A stretch of DNA of 64,000 nt, taken from Clostridia bacterium. Lineage in GTDB: Bacteria; Bacillota; Clostridia; Monoglobales; Monoglobaceae. A program made the translations under genes and the position numbers. Location: positions 20,403-84,402 of the forward strand of contig JAFTJA010000007.1 in the NCBI GenBank assembly GCA_017456605.1, given 5' to 3'. Below are positions 35,141 to 43,526 of this stretch, piece after piece. Within the stretch, counting starts at the first letter, position 1. Each line of letters opens with the position of its first letter. The notes beneath the pieces are model-generated. The model searched no databases, was not told the DNA's origin, and was given only the letters and a program-made list of their open reading frames with translations.

Positions 35141-37000
35141 TTAATCCTCAAGATAGATAATGCTGTGAATATCAAGCTTCTTCAGTTTGACCTTTGTACA
35201 ATTCTCGCCGTATTCCACCTCGAATTCTTCTCCCAAAGGCATTGTGACCTTTTTGCATGGTCTTTTTATAAGCACTTCTATATCATAAATAGGTGCAACC
35301 TCATCATATATCACCACTTCAAGGCGCTGACGGCTTTGATTCATATTCATAAGGTTTACGAATATACCATTCTCGCACTGTTGCATTGAAATATCAATCA
35401 TCTTGCGGTTTATTTCAATAACAGGACTTGCAAGCTTTGTAAGAACTTTCTTGAGAAGATTTGTTATTATATAGCTTCTTCCAAAAGCATACTCTGTCGC
35501 ATAATTATAAGGAATAAAGGCGATTTTTCCCTTTTCCAGACTTTCAATGCGGTATGCCGGAACAAGTTCATCACGCAAGTCGCCGTTTGAATAAAGCATC
35601 TCATCCCCGACCTTAAGGTCAACAATGTCCACAGGATGCGGGTCTACCGCCACAGGATTTACTGACATAAAGCATCCGTCATCATCAAGGACATACGCAC
35701 CATCAACCGATTTCACTTCGCCAAAATCAAACCCACAGAGCTTGCCAAACTGGCTGCAGCACTCGGCACCTGCGATCAACAGATTGCCGCCGTCTTTTGC
35801 ATAATCAAGGAGCTTATTTTTGATTTCATCGCTGATATATTCCCACTCGGGGACAATGACGATTTCATAATTTTCGAGTGTATCAATCTGATATTCAGGA
35901 ATTATATTTGTTGTATACTGAGCATCCAAAATCGCATGCGGCATCTGCTCCATAGGTTTTCCCATGCCCGCTCTTACGAAAATCTTATTCTTTTTGTAAA
36001 ACGTTTCTAAAGATGCAAACACACCCACCTGAGAAATAAGTTTTTTCTCAAAGTTTATTTCTCTTGCACGCACAAACTCAGCGAGCTTGCGAAGCTTGGG
36101 GCTTCTGTTTCGTCTTGCGCTGCCGTCACGGTTTTGAGTAGTATACAACTGAAAACCACCGCCCAGCATCAAAACCGCAGCAGCCTCCTGGCAGAGCTGT
36201 ACCAGGGGCTTTTCAGCAAAATGCGTCCACTCAAAGCCCCAAGCCATCAAATCCCAGGGCTTATTCTGCATCGCCATACTGCGGCCCTCAATGCGCGCGG
36301 TGTGCACACTGTCATTGTGGTTATAGTCACCTGAAAGAAAATCTACATCAACCACCGGCTTTTCCAGCATGCCGCTGGTATACATCCAGTTGCTGGCAAC
36401 CTTAAAACCAGGAGCAAACTTGTGAAGTTCCTCCGCATAATGTTGTACATATTTATAAAAAGCCTCACGCATTAACTGCTTGTGCTCTTCCTCAGTGATA
36501 CCCTCCCAAAGATGTGGTTTTGCATTTTCAGAAAAGTCACGGTCAACCGCCCAGCAGTCGCCGTCAACCCAGATGCCGCTGATGCCGTATTCGGTAATCA
36601 TTTCTTTGACTTGCGGAATAAGCAATTCGTCACAATACTTTCCAAAAAGGCTTGCACGTCCCCTTGATTCACCATTTTCGTCGATTGCAGCTTCCTCGGG
36701 ATTTGCCTCTACATATCTTCCGTCCCACACCCCTGAGTAATGGACATAAAGGGGCGTATTGGTCTTCTTTGCGACATCACTCCACACCCTCAAGTTGTCC
36801 GATTTGATATTCGGCGCCTGATAGCCAACTTTTGTGGGATAGCTGCTGTTTCCCTCATGTCCTTTTGAGTCGCACTGGATAAAATCCGGTTTGGCCTCGT
36901 TTATGTACCATTCAATGTCCTCAGGAACAGTTCTTGTTCCTACCTCTTCATCCCCTGCATGAAAATCAAAATGTAATCCGAAAAAACGCTTGTGCTCCAC
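35141..37000 (-). CDS. Putative glycoside hydrolase (TIM barrel plus amidotransferase-like domain)
   Basis: A 619-residue protein without signal peptide, starting at GTG 37000 (SD GGAGG). The N-terminal 350 residues look like an alpha-fucosidase/GHL6-type TIM barrel: FGLHFDFHAGDEE, LYVHYSGVWDGRY and SGIWVDGDCW with acidic residues that could be catalytic. The middle (about 370-480: YEIVIVPEWEYISDEIKNKL, then GGNLLIAGAE) fits the amidotransferase-like trimerisation domain of some beta-galactosidases, and the end is a small beta domain. Activity and sugar are not determined; a cytoplasmic oligosaccharide-degrading enzyme is likely. It has its own promoter. Confidence 0.7.
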   Translation of the reverse strand: MEHKRFFGLHFDFHAGDEEVGTRTVPEDIEWYINEAKPDFIQCDSKGHEGNSSYPTKVGYQAPNIKSDNLRVWSDVAKKTNTPLYVHYSGVWDGRYVEANPEEAAIDENGESRGRASLFGKYCDELLIPQVKEMITEYGISGIWVDGDCWAVDRDFSENAKPHLWEGITEEEHKQLMREAFYKYVQHYAEELHKFAPGFKVASNWMYTSGMLEKPVVDVDFLSGDYNHNDSVHTARIEGRSMAMQNKPWDLMAWGFEWTHFAEKPLVQLCQEAAAVLMLGGGFQLYTTQNRDGSARRNRSPKLRKLAEFVRAREINFEKKLISQVGVFASLETFYKKNKIFVRAGMGKPMEQMPHAILDAQYTTNIIPEYQIDTLENYEIVIVPEWEYISDEIKNKLLDYAKDGGNLLIAGAECCSQFGKLCGFDFGEVKSVDGAYVLDDDGCFMSVNPVAVDPHPVDIVDLKVGDEMLYSNGDLRDELVPAYRIESLEKGKIAFIPYNYATEYAFGRSYIITNLLKKVLTKLASPVIEINRKMIDISMQQCENGIFVNLMNMNQSRQRLEVVIYDEVAPIYDIEVLIKRPCKKVTMPLGEEFEVEYGENCTKVKLKKLDIHSIIYLED

Positions 37001-37054
37001 AAAAATACCTCCATCTTGTTTGAAATAGAATTCATTGTTTATTCATCCTACTTG

Positions 37055-37083
37055 AATATAGCAAATTTTGCCTCCAAAGTCAA
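37055..37083 (-). promoter_or_regulatory. Promoter of the glycosidase-like gene
   Basis: On the minus strand TTGACT (37083-37078), 17 bp and TATATT (37060-37055), about 50 bp before the GTG start. Confidence 0.7.
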
Positions 37084-37128
37084 GGCTTTTCGCCCTGAAT
37101 TGAGGCGGATTTTTTGTCTTTTCGCATG

Positions 37129-37157
37129 TTGACTTTTCATTTTGGCTGTGGTAGACT
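37129..37157 (+). promoter_or_regulatory. Promoter of the DMT transporter gene
   Basis: TTGACT (37129-37134), 17 bp and a weak -10 TAGACT (37152-37157), about 33 bp before the ATG. Confidence 0.5.
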
Positions 37158-37189
37158 TTTCTTGAAATGAAGATAAGGGGTTTTAAAAG

Positions 37190-38068
37190 ATGCTAGTTGT
37201 AGTTTTTATCATTTTTGTCCTATCAGGGATGCTTAATTCTGCTTTGTCAAAAAAATTCCAACAATCCTTTTCCGCTGACTTCACACACTTTATATCATAT
37301 AACTTTGTCAATGCAGCCTTTGCCTGTGTTTACTTTTTCATTGCGAGCGGGTTTTCCTTCAAAGCAAATTTTACAACATTTCTGTTTGCTGTCTTATTTG
37401 CATTGGTAGTAATTGCATCTGTGGTTCTTGGCATTCTTTCATTGTCCGTAACCTCCATCGCTATGCGTGGTATTGTAACAACTGCTGGCTCCACAGTTTT
37501 GCCGTCGCTTTTCGGAATTCTGGTGCTCAACGAGCCCTCTTCTTTAATTCTTTATCTTTCGCTGATTTTACTCGTTGTCGCAAGCTTAATTCCAAATTTA
37601 CCTCTGAAAAAGTCCAATTCCGGTTTTGCACCACTGATTTTTTCTTTGCTTTTTTTAGTTTCGGGACTTGCGGTTATTGTAGAAAAGCTTTATACCCTAA
37701 CCCCCGGGGTAGTAAGCTCCGCAACGTTTTTCCTGCTGACAAATGTCGTGACGTTTCTCATTTGTGGCACAGTTCTTTTGATTAAATTCCTCATCCATCC
37801 TCACTCGAGGAAAGCAATTTTGAAACCTTTTTCAAAAAAACAATATATAAATATCGCCTTGCAAACCGCCACCTCAAACCTCTCGTCACTTATGACTCTT
37901 TTTCTCCTTTCGCGAATTGATGTTTCGGTTTTTGCAATAATCTCATCTTCTTTGGGCATTTTGTCAGGAGCATTCCTTTCAAAATTTGTTTTTAAAGAAC
38001 CTATGCTCGCCAAAAACTGGGTTGCAGTCATCCTGGTTCTTGTTTCTATTTTTTTGAACGTTCAATAA
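37190..38068 (+). CDS. DMT/EamA-superfamily transporter
   Basis: A 292-residue protein of about ten hydrophobic helices with an internal repeat, as in EamA and related drug/metabolite transporters. The first helix starts directly at the ATG (MLVVVFIIFVLSGMLNS) and the last ends near the C-terminus. The substrate cannot be predicted. It is divergent from the glycosidase-like gene, which may point to a sugar or metabolite, but this is weak context. SD TAAGGGG precedes the ATG and a terminator follows. Confidence 0.8.
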   Translation: MLVVVFIIFVLSGMLNSALSKKFQQSFSADFTHFISYNFVNAAFACVYFFIASGFSFKANFTTFLFAVLFALVVIASVVLGILSLSVTSIAMRGIVTTAGSTVLPSLFGILVLNEPSSLILYLSLILLVVASLIPNLPLKKSNSGFAPLIFSLLFLVSGLAVIVEKLYTLTPGVVSSATFFLLTNVVTFLICGTVLLIKFLIHPHSRKAILKPFSKKQYINIALQTATSNLSSLMTLFLLSRIDVSVFAIISSSLGILSGAFLSKFVFKEPMLAKNWVAVILVLVSIFLNVQ

Positions 38069-38072
38069 ATCA

Positions 38073-38092
38073 AAAAACACGATAGTGTTTTT
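38073..38092. terminator. Terminator after the DMT transporter
   Basis: AAAAACAC-GATA-GTGTTTTT, 5 bp after the stop; T-rich on both strands. Confidence 0.8.
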
Positions 38093-38270
38093 ACCTAAGC
38101 CGCAGGTCGCAGGAAAAAGCACTCAGCCCAAGCGCCTTTGCCTCCCCTTGTGCCGAAGGCACTCTCGCAAAAGGTTGATAGTGAAACAAAGGCGTTATGA
38201 GCGCGTTTACAAGTGAATAGCCGACTTGAACGTGACCTTTTGCGAAAAAGGAGCAGCAACGGAGCATATA
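38093..38270. other. Structured island, possible ncRNA or mobile repeat
   Basis: A GC-richer 178-bp stretch between two terminators. Perfect inverted repeats are CGCCTTTG (38133-38140) with CAAAGGCG (38187-38194), CGCAAAAGGT (38166-38175) with ACCTTTTGCG (38235-38244), and GTGCC-GAA-GGCAC (38150-38162). The first two interleave, so they would form alternative folds or a pseudoknot. No coding frame is credible and no promoter is obvious. Confidence 0.5.
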
Positions 38271-38301
38271 AAAAATGACCACTTATAAAAGTGGTCATTT
38301 T
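38270..38301. terminator. Terminator after tRNA-Thr
   Basis: AAAATGACCACTT / AAGTGGTCATTTT with a four-base loop. On the minus strand it is followed by TTTTTTAT, 26 bp past the tRNA. Confidence 0.85.
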
Positions 38302-38326
38302 GATTGCAGCGCAGTTTGCTGCGACG

Positions 38327-38402
38327 TGGAGCTTGTGACGGGACTCGAACCTGCGACCTGCGCATTACGAATGCGCTGCACTACCAACTGTGCTACACAA
38401 GC
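38327..38402 (-). tRNA. tRNA-Thr (anticodon CGT)
   Basis: On the minus strand the acceptor GCTTGTG pairs with CACAAGC, followed by discriminator T and an encoded CCA. The anticodon stem GCGCA/TGCGC closes the loop TTCGTAA, giving CGT (reads ACG, Thr). The T-arm GCAGG-TTCGAGT-CC is canonical. 76 nt with CCA. Confidence 0.95.
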
Positions 38403-38421
38403 AAAAATATATAACATCCAA

Positions 38422-38450
38422 AGTATACTACACCAAACGACTTTTGTCAA
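38422..38450 (-). promoter_or_regulatory. Promoter of tRNA-Thr
   Basis: On the minus strand TTGACA (38450-38445), 17 bp and TATACT (38427-38422), 20 bp before the tRNA. Confidence 0.85.
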
Positions 38451-38482
38451 GAATTTATCGCCCCTTTGCAACTTATTTTTTG

Positions 38483-38512
38483 TTGACGCATACTCTCATT
38501 TTGTGCTAAAAT
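38483..38512 (+). promoter_or_regulatory. Promoter of the Ppx/GppA gene
   Basis: TTGACG (38483-38488), 18 bp and TAAAAT (38507-38512), about 35 bp before the ATG. Confidence 0.7.
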
Positions 38513-38547
38513 ATATAAAAATCCTTTTTAAAGAGAGAGGTTTCAGG

Positions 38548-39471
38548 ATGCAAAAACTTGCAATAATCGACCTTGGCTCAAATTCTGTAAGAATGAGCCT
38601 TTTTGAAATAAATACCGACCTCACATTCCGGCAGACCGCCGCCTATCGGAGTATGATAAAGCTCAGCGAGGGAATGACGGAAGATATGTGTCTTAAAAGC
38701 GAAGCACAACTCCGTGCAATAAAGGCTCTGATTGAATACAAAAACATTCTTGCCCAAAAGGGCATCACTAGTGTTCGTGCTGTTGCCACAGCTGCCGTAC
38801 GAAAAGCAAAAAATGGAAAACAGTTCCTCTCGTCTGTCAAAGAACTCACCGGAATAATCGTAGAAATCATAGACGGCGAAACAGAGGCCCGTCTTGACTG
38901 CCTGGCAGTCAGCCACACTCTTAGTATAAAAGATGCCGTTATCTGCGACATCGGCGGCGGCAGCACAGAATTTATCGCCTTCAAAAACGGCGAAATGCTG
39001 TCCCCTGCCATAAGCATCCCCATGGGCTCACGTTCTCTGTTTGAAACATTTTTTTGGGAGGGCGAAACCCCCGATGCTATCAGACAGGCAACCACCTTTG
39101 TGAAAGAACAGCTTGAAAGCATACCGTGGCTCCTTAAGATGCAAAACGCACCCATAGCGGGTATTGGCGGAACACTGCGCGCCCTTGCAAAATATCACTT
39201 GGCTGACGAAAGTTCAAATCCCATCAAAAACCACGAAATTCAAGCCCCCGAAATCGACGCACTTTTCGACACAATAAAAACCACACCAACAGTCCAACGC
39301 AGCACCTTTGCCGGTATCGGCAAAGAGCGATGCGACATAATCCTCGCCGGACTTCTTCCTCTTATGGAGCTGAAATCTCTCACGAATTCGCCTCGGCTCA
39401 TTGTTTCAGACGTGGGCGTAAGAGAAGGTCTTCTTCTTGACTTTCTTGCCTCCCGCCAAACAAGCGAATAA
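38548..39471 (+). CDS. Ppx/GppA-family phosphatase
   Basis: ATG 38548 (AGAGAGG upstream) gives MQKLAIIDLGSNSVRM. The open frame to 38275 runs across the tRNA and its promoter and is not coding there. The 307-residue protein has the two phosphate-binding motifs IDLGSNSVR and DIGGGSTEF and the later GIGGTLRALA. Members hydrolyse polyphosphate or pppGpp; only the single N-terminal ASKHA unit is present, without the HD domain of long exopolyphosphatases. Substrate is uncertain. Confidence 0.9.
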   Translation: MQKLAIIDLGSNSVRMSLFEINTDLTFRQTAAYRSMIKLSEGMTEDMCLKSEAQLRAIKALIEYKNILAQKGITSVRAVATAAVRKAKNGKQFLSSVKELTGIIVEIIDGETEARLDCLAVSHTLSIKDAVICDIGGGSTEFIAFKNGEMLSPAISIPMGSRSLFETFFWEGETPDAIRQATTFVKEQLESIPWLLKMQNAPIAGIGGTLRALAKYHLADESSNPIKNHEIQAPEIDALFDTIKTTPTVQRSTFAGIGKERCDIILAGLLPLMELKSLTNSPRLIVSDVGVREGLLLDFLASRQTSE

Positions 39472-39479
39472 AAATTCCC

Positions 39480-39519
39480 AAACCTTCAAAAACTACCCAA
39501 AAAGTTTTTGGAGGTTTTT
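39480..39519 (+). promoter_or_regulatory. Terminator-like hairpin that masks the next SD
   Basis: A 15-bp stem (39480-39494 with 39503-39517, one G-U) and an 8-nt loop. Its 3' arm includes GGAGG (39510-39514), the SD of the gene starting at 39522, and TTTTTG follows. It could both end the upstream transcript and repress translation of the downstream gene. Confidence 0.6.
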
Positions 39520-39521
39520 GT

Positions 39522-39878
39522 ATGCTGAAAAAATATCTGAAGCCCGTCACCATCGGCTTTACCACGGGAATCTTAAACGGCCTTTTCGGGGCGGGAGGCG
39601 GTTCGGTGCTTGTTCCTCTAATGGAAAAGTTTCTAAAAATTGACGAACACAAATCCCACGCCACAGCAATCCCCGTAATTCTCCTTATGTCAGCAGTGAG
39701 CTCCTTTCTTTATGTCAAACGAGGCTTTTTTGATTTTCGCATCTGGCTTTTTGTATCAATCGGAGGTGTGGTGGGCGGCTTTTGGGGAGCAAAATTTCTG
39801 AAAAAAGTCCCCAAAAAATGGCTCAAAATCGGCTTTGGTGCAATAATCTGCGTCACCGCCGCAAAAATGATTTTCTAA
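39522..39878 (+). CDS. TSUP/TauE half-transporter, first unit
   Basis: A 118-residue membrane protein equal to one half of a sulfite exporter TauE/SafE-type (TSUP) carrier: TIGFTTGILNGLFGAGGGSV is the typical first-repeat glycine motif, followed by three more hydrophobic segments. It is followed after 13 bp by a second half-size unit, so the two proteins probably pair. Family substrates include sulfite, sulfoacetate and other organic anions; none can be assigned here. Confidence 0.85.
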   Translation: MLKKYLKPVTIGFTTGILNGLFGAGGGSVLVPLMEKFLKIDEHKSHATAIPVILLMSAVSSFLYVKRGFFDFRIWLFVSIGGVVGGFWGAKFLKKVPKKWLKIGFGAIICVTAAKMIF

Positions 39879-39891
39879 GGAGGGAAAGACT

Positions 39892-40254
39892 TTGACAAAT
39901 ATTTTAATCGGCTTTGCCAGCGGAATAATCAGCGGCATGGGCATTGGCGGCGGCGCAATTTTAATCCCCCTCATCACTATATTTGAAAACGTCAGCCAGC
40001 AAATGGCCCAGGGCATAAACCTCACCTATTTTATTCCCACAGCAATCATCGCGAGTATAGTCCATATAAAAAACAAAAGCATTGACCTGAGAACCGCCGC
40101 AATCTTAGGCATTTCAGGGCTACCGGGAGCAATCATCGGCTCTTTCTGCGCAACAGCTGTCCACGGCGACACCCTCAGGCGGATGTTTGGATTTTTCCTG
40201 CTTTTGATTGGAATTTATGAAATATATAAAGGTTTTACCCAGAGCCACAAGTAG
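39892..40254 (+). CDS. TSUP/TauE half-transporter, second unit
   Basis: A 120-residue protein starting at TTG 39892 (SD GGAGGG) with the TSUP repeat motif ASGIISGMGIGGGAILIPL and four hydrophobic segments. Full-length TSUP proteins are about 250 residues with two such repeats; here both repeats are separate genes in tandem. No frameshift joins them, since each has its own SD and start. Confidence 0.85.
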   Translation: MTNILIGFASGIISGMGIGGGAILIPLITIFENVSQQMAQGINLTYFIPTAIIASIVHIKNKSIDLRTAAILGISGLPGAIIGSFCATAVHGDTLRRMFGFFLLLIGIYEIYKGFTQSHK

Positions 40255-40283
40255 AATTTGTTAAAAAATAATCAATTTTCTTA

Positions 40284-40312
40284 TTGACGCGGGAGTGAAA
40301 AAGTTATATACT
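40284..40312 (+). promoter_or_regulatory. Promoter of serC-serA
   Basis: TTGACG (40284-40289), 17 bp and TATACT (40307-40312), about 40 bp before the serC ATG. Confidence 0.8.
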
Positions 40313-40351
40313 ATTATCAATAACGATTTTTAATAATAAGGAGTGTTTTTT

Positions 40352-41431
40352 ATGAACAGAGTGTACAATTTTTCCGCAGGACCCTCAATGCTTCCCCTTG
40401 AGGTTCTTGAGCAGGCAGCAGCCGAAATGACAAATTATAACGGCTCCGGTATGTCCGTTATGGAAATGAGTCACCGTTCCCCTGTTTATGATGAAATAAT
40501 CAAACAGACCGAGGCAGATTTCAGAACACTTATGAATATCCCTGACAACTACAAGGTGCTCTTTCTCCAGGGCGGTGCATCAACACAGTTTGCTGCAGTC
40601 CCCTTAAACCTTATGAAAACGGGAAAAGCAGACTACGTTGTTTCAGGTCAGTTCTCAGGCAAAGCTTTCAAAGAAGCTAAAAAATACGGCGACGCAAGGT
40701 GCATTGCAACATCCGAAGACAAAACCTTCAGTTACATACCCGAAATTACACCCGATATGGTACGTGCGGACGCTGATTACGTTCACGTTTGCTACAACAA
40801 CACCATCTTCGGCACAAAATATCCCGAAGTTCCAAACGTTGGCGACAAGGTTCTGGTTGCTGATATGTCATCATGCATCACAAGCGAGCCGGTTGACGTT
40901 ACAAAATTCGGCGTTATCTATGCAGGTGCACAGAAGAACATGGCTCCCGCAGGTCTCACCGTTGTTATCATCCGTGAGGACCTTATGGGAAATGCCCGCG
41001 AAGATATCCCCACAATGCTTGACTACAAGACAATGGCAGATAATGACTCTATGTACAACACGCCTCCCTGCTATGCGATTTACGTTGCAGGTCTTGTTTA
41101 CAAATGGGCACTCAAGAACGGCGGTCTTGACGCAATGAAAGAAAGAAACGAAAAGAAAGCTGCTCTTCTTTATGACTTCCTTGACAATTCAAAACTCTTC
41201 AAAGCGACAGCTGAGAAGAAATACCGTTCAATGATGAACGTATGCTTTGTTACAGGCGATGCTGACCTTGACAAAAAGTTCTGCAAGGAAGCGGCAGACG
41301 CAGGCTTCGTAAACCTCAAAGGCCACAGGTCAGTTGGCGGTATGCGTGCAAGCATCTACAACGCTATGCCAACAGAAGGCGTCCAGGCTCTTGTTGAGTT
41401 TATGAAGAAATTTGAGGCAGAAAACGCCTAA
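40352..41431 (+). CDS. serC: Phosphoserine aminotransferase
   Basis: SerC converts 3-phosphohydroxypyruvate to phosphoserine with glutamate, using PLP. ATG 40352 has AAGGAG 7-8 nt upstream. The 359-residue fold-type I enzyme starts NRVYNFSAGPSMLPLEVLEQ, has LFLQGGAS, and carries the PLP lysine in YAGAQKNMAPAG. C-terminal MRASIYNAM completes the family signature. It is in operon with serA, 14 bp downstream. Confidence 0.97.
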   Translation: MNRVYNFSAGPSMLPLEVLEQAAAEMTNYNGSGMSVMEMSHRSPVYDEIIKQTEADFRTLMNIPDNYKVLFLQGGASTQFAAVPLNLMKTGKADYVVSGQFSGKAFKEAKKYGDARCIATSEDKTFSYIPEITPDMVRADADYVHVCYNNTIFGTKYPEVPNVGDKVLVADMSSCITSEPVDVTKFGVIYAGAQKNMAPAGLTVVIIREDLMGNAREDIPTMLDYKTMADNDSMYNTPPCYAIYVAGLVYKWALKNGGLDAMKERNEKKAALLYDFLDNSKLFKATAEKKYRSMMNVCFVTGDADLDKKFCKEAADAGFVNLKGHRSVGGMRASIYNAMPTEGVQALVEFMKKFEAENA

Positions 41432-41445
41432 GGAGGATTTCTAAA

Positions 41446-42612
41446 ATGTATAAGGTTCAAACTTTAAATAAAATTGCAAAAATCGGTCTCAACGTATTTG
41501 ACGACAAATATACCTTCGGTGACGAGGTTGAAAATCCTGATGGTATAATCCTCAGAAGCTTCAATATGCACGAAATGGAGCTTCCTGAAAGTCTTTCAGC
41601 CGTTGCCCGTGCAGGTGCCGGCACAAACAATATTCCCATTGAAAAATGCAGCGAACGCGGCATCGTTGTTTTCAACACCCCCGGCGCAAACGCAAACGCT
41701 GTTAAGGAATTGGCTATCGCAGGTCTTCTTCTTGCATCAAGAAAGGTTGTTCAGGGCATAAACTGGGCAAAGACTCTTATCGGCGAGGGCGACCAGGTAG
41801 GGAAATTGGTTGAAAAAGGCAAATCAAACTTCGTAGGTCCTGAAATTATGGGAAAAACCCTTGGCATCATCGGTCTCGGCGCTATCGGTGTAAGGGTTGC
41901 AAACGCCGCTCATGCCCTTGGTATGAACGTTATCGGCTATGACCCCTACCTTTCGGTTGACGCTGCTTGGAGTATGACACGTGCCGCTAAAAAAGCAAAC
42001 GACATTGACACAATCCTCGCTGAAAGCGACTACGTTTCAATCCACGTTCCTGCAACAAAGGATACAAAAGGAATGTTTAATCAAGACCTCTTCAAAAAGG
42101 TTAAAAAAGGCGTAAGACTCCTTAACCTTTCACGTGCAGAATTGGTTGACGACGCTGCTGTGATTGCAGCTCTCGAGGACGGAACAGTTGCAGCATACGT
42201 TACTGACTTTGCAACAGAAGAGCTCTTAAAATGCGAAAACGTGGTTGTTATGCCCCACCTTGGCGCATCAACCCCTGAAAGCGAAGACAACTGTGCTGTT
42301 ATGGCAGCTCAGGAGCTCAAGGACTTTTTGGAAAACGGAAACATCCGCAACTCAGTGAACTTCCCCAACTGTGATATGGGAAAGGTTTGCGGCTCACGTG
42401 TTACCATTGCTCACAAGAATATCCCATCAATGATTACAAAAATCTCCGACATTTTTGCAAAAGACGGAATCAACATTGAAAATATGATGAACAAGAGCAA
42501 AGGGGATTTAGCTTACACAATGATTGACACCCACAGCACGGTTGACGGCACCATCATCGCCGACCTCAAGGCAATCGACGGTGTAATCAAGGTATCCCTT
42601 TACACCGAATAA
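41446..42612 (+). CDS. serA: D-3-phosphoglycerate dehydrogenase
   Basis: SerA oxidises 3-phosphoglycerate, the first step of serine synthesis. The 388-residue protein has the substrate-binding domain (RAGAGTNNIP), the NAD-binding LGIIGLGAIGVRVAN and catalytic-region residues in ARAELVDD and MPHLGASTPE. A C-terminal ACT domain (about residues 318-388) implies serine feedback. The SD is AAGGAGG. No phosphoserine phosphatase (serB) is present nearby. Confidence 0.96.
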   Translation: MYKVQTLNKIAKIGLNVFDDKYTFGDEVENPDGIILRSFNMHEMELPESLSAVARAGAGTNNIPIEKCSERGIVVFNTPGANANAVKELAIAGLLLASRKVVQGINWAKTLIGEGDQVGKLVEKGKSNFVGPEIMGKTLGIIGLGAIGVRVANAAHALGMNVIGYDPYLSVDAAWSMTRAAKKANDIDTILAESDYVSIHVPATKDTKGMFNQDLFKKVKKGVRLLNLSRAELVDDAAVIAALEDGTVAAYVTDFATEELLKCENVVVMPHLGASTPESEDNCAVMAAQELKDFLENGNIRNSVNFPNCDMGKVCGSRVTIAHKNIPSMITKISDIFAKDGINIENMMNKSKGDLAYTMIDTHSTVDGTIIADLKAIDGVIKVSLYTE

Positions 42613-42626
42613 CAAAACAAATTTTT

Positions 42627-42966
42627 GGCAGATTGGGCGGTCGCGGGCACAAGGAGCAATCCTGTGCGTGAGGAAAGTCCGAGCTCCGCAGGGCAGGGTG
42701 CAAGGTAACCCCTTGTGAAGGCAACTTCAAGGAAAGTGCAACAGAAATATACCGCCAAAACTTTTTGGTAAGGGTGAAATGGTGAGGTAAGAGCTCACCC
42801 ACAGTCTGGCGACTGGCTTGTGATGTAAACCCCACCTGGAGCAACACCTGATTAGGAGGCAAAGCTTGCCCGGCATCTCCGTGGAAGGTGGCTAGAGCCT
42901 TGCAGTGATGCAAGGTTTAGATAGATGACCGTCTTAAATGACAGAACTCGGCTTACAGATCTGCCA
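42627..42966 (+). ncRNA. rnpB: RNase P RNA, bacterial type A-like
   Basis: The catalytic RNA of RNase P. The ends pair (GGCAGAT at 42627 with ATCTGCC at 42959-42965). Conserved core elements are GAGGAAAGTCCGAGCTCC, CAGGGCAGGGTGC, AGGGTGAAATGGTGAGGTAA, AAACCCCACCTGGAGCAA, GATAGATGACC and ACAGAACTCGGCTTACAG. Length about 340 nt. It lies 14 bp after serA and is followed by a strong terminator, so it may share the serC-serA transcript or use a promoter hidden in serA. Confidence 0.97.
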
Positions 42967-42984
42967 CTAACTTTAAAAAAAGCA

Positions 42985-43013
42985 AAACACCGGCAAATTT
43001 GCCGGTGTTTTTT
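42985..43013 (+). terminator. Terminator after rnpB
   Basis: AACACCGGCAA / TTGCCGGTGTT stem followed by TTTTTT, 20 bp beyond the RNA. Confidence 0.92.
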
Positions 43014-43046
43014 ATTGCCCTGTAAAAACTGCACTGCTTACTTGCT

Positions 43047-43232
43047 ACCCATAAATGGGTTATCTTTTCGCGGGCTTCCCATTATATAAACTCTGGTTAT
43101 ATAAATGTTTTGCAACAACAATCCTCCCGTCAACCTATGGTTGCCACCCTCCTTTACACAAGGAGGGCTTAATCATTCAACTTCCAAGGCTCCCTTGTGT
43201 AAAGGGAGCTGTCACAAAGTGACTGAGGGGTT
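43047..43232 (+). repeat. 190-bp direct repeat, left copy
   Basis: Nearly identical to 45662-45852; from 43074 onward the copies differ by one inserted C. It contains the palindrome ACCCAT-AA-ATGGGT, an inverted TATATAA / TTATATA, a minus-oriented double-hairpin repeat (43118-43169) and a plus-oriented one (43186-43234). The two copies flank the secreted-protein gene in the same orientation. Confidence 0.9.
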
Positions 43233-43334
43233 GGCTTTTTCTGCTTTTACTTTTGAGGATATATTTTCACTTTCACAATTACAATCCCTCCGAGTTTGCT
43301 ACGCAAACCCACCTCCCTTTACACAAGGGAGGCT
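43186..43334. mobile_element. MITE-like element of the double-hairpin family
   Basis: Two inverted repeats, 43186-43234 (plus) and 43281-43334 (minus), face each other with GAGGGGTTGG and ACAATCCCTC at their inner ends and enclose only 46 bp of AT-rich, non-coding sequence. The arrangement equals that of the DUF559 cassette at 27327-27770 without the gene. Confidence 0.55.
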
Positions 43335-43473
43335 TTGCTCATTAAAACTTTCTACTAAATTGCTCATTTGAACTATATAACTATCCTTCTCTGATTTTAC
43401 AGGATTTTATTCCTGTTCATCGTTTAGCCTCTTTTGAACCACGCAAGGCTTAGCGTAGTTTTCATTATACAAC

Positions 43474-43504
43474 AAAAAAAGAGCCCCGCGGGGCTCTTTT
43501 TTTT
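43474..43504. terminator. Terminator of the secreted-protein gene
   Basis: AAGAGCCCC-GCGGGGCTCTT flanked by A and T runs, efficient on either strand, 22 bp past the stop of the minus-strand gene. Confidence 0.9.
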
Positions 43505-43526
43505 AAGCTTAAGTTTAAGCAAAATC

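Noticed and set aside
38275..38547. N-terminal extension of the Ppx/GppA gene
   Set aside because: This part runs antisense through tRNA-Thr and over two promoters; the family start and SD are at 38548.
39522..40254. Frameshifted full-length TSUP gene
   Set aside because: Each half has its own SD, start and stop with a 13-bp gap, so two intact genes are more likely.
43118..43334. tRNA- or rRNA-like structures
   Set aside because: The hairpins belong to the dispersed repeat family and show no tRNA or rRNA core.
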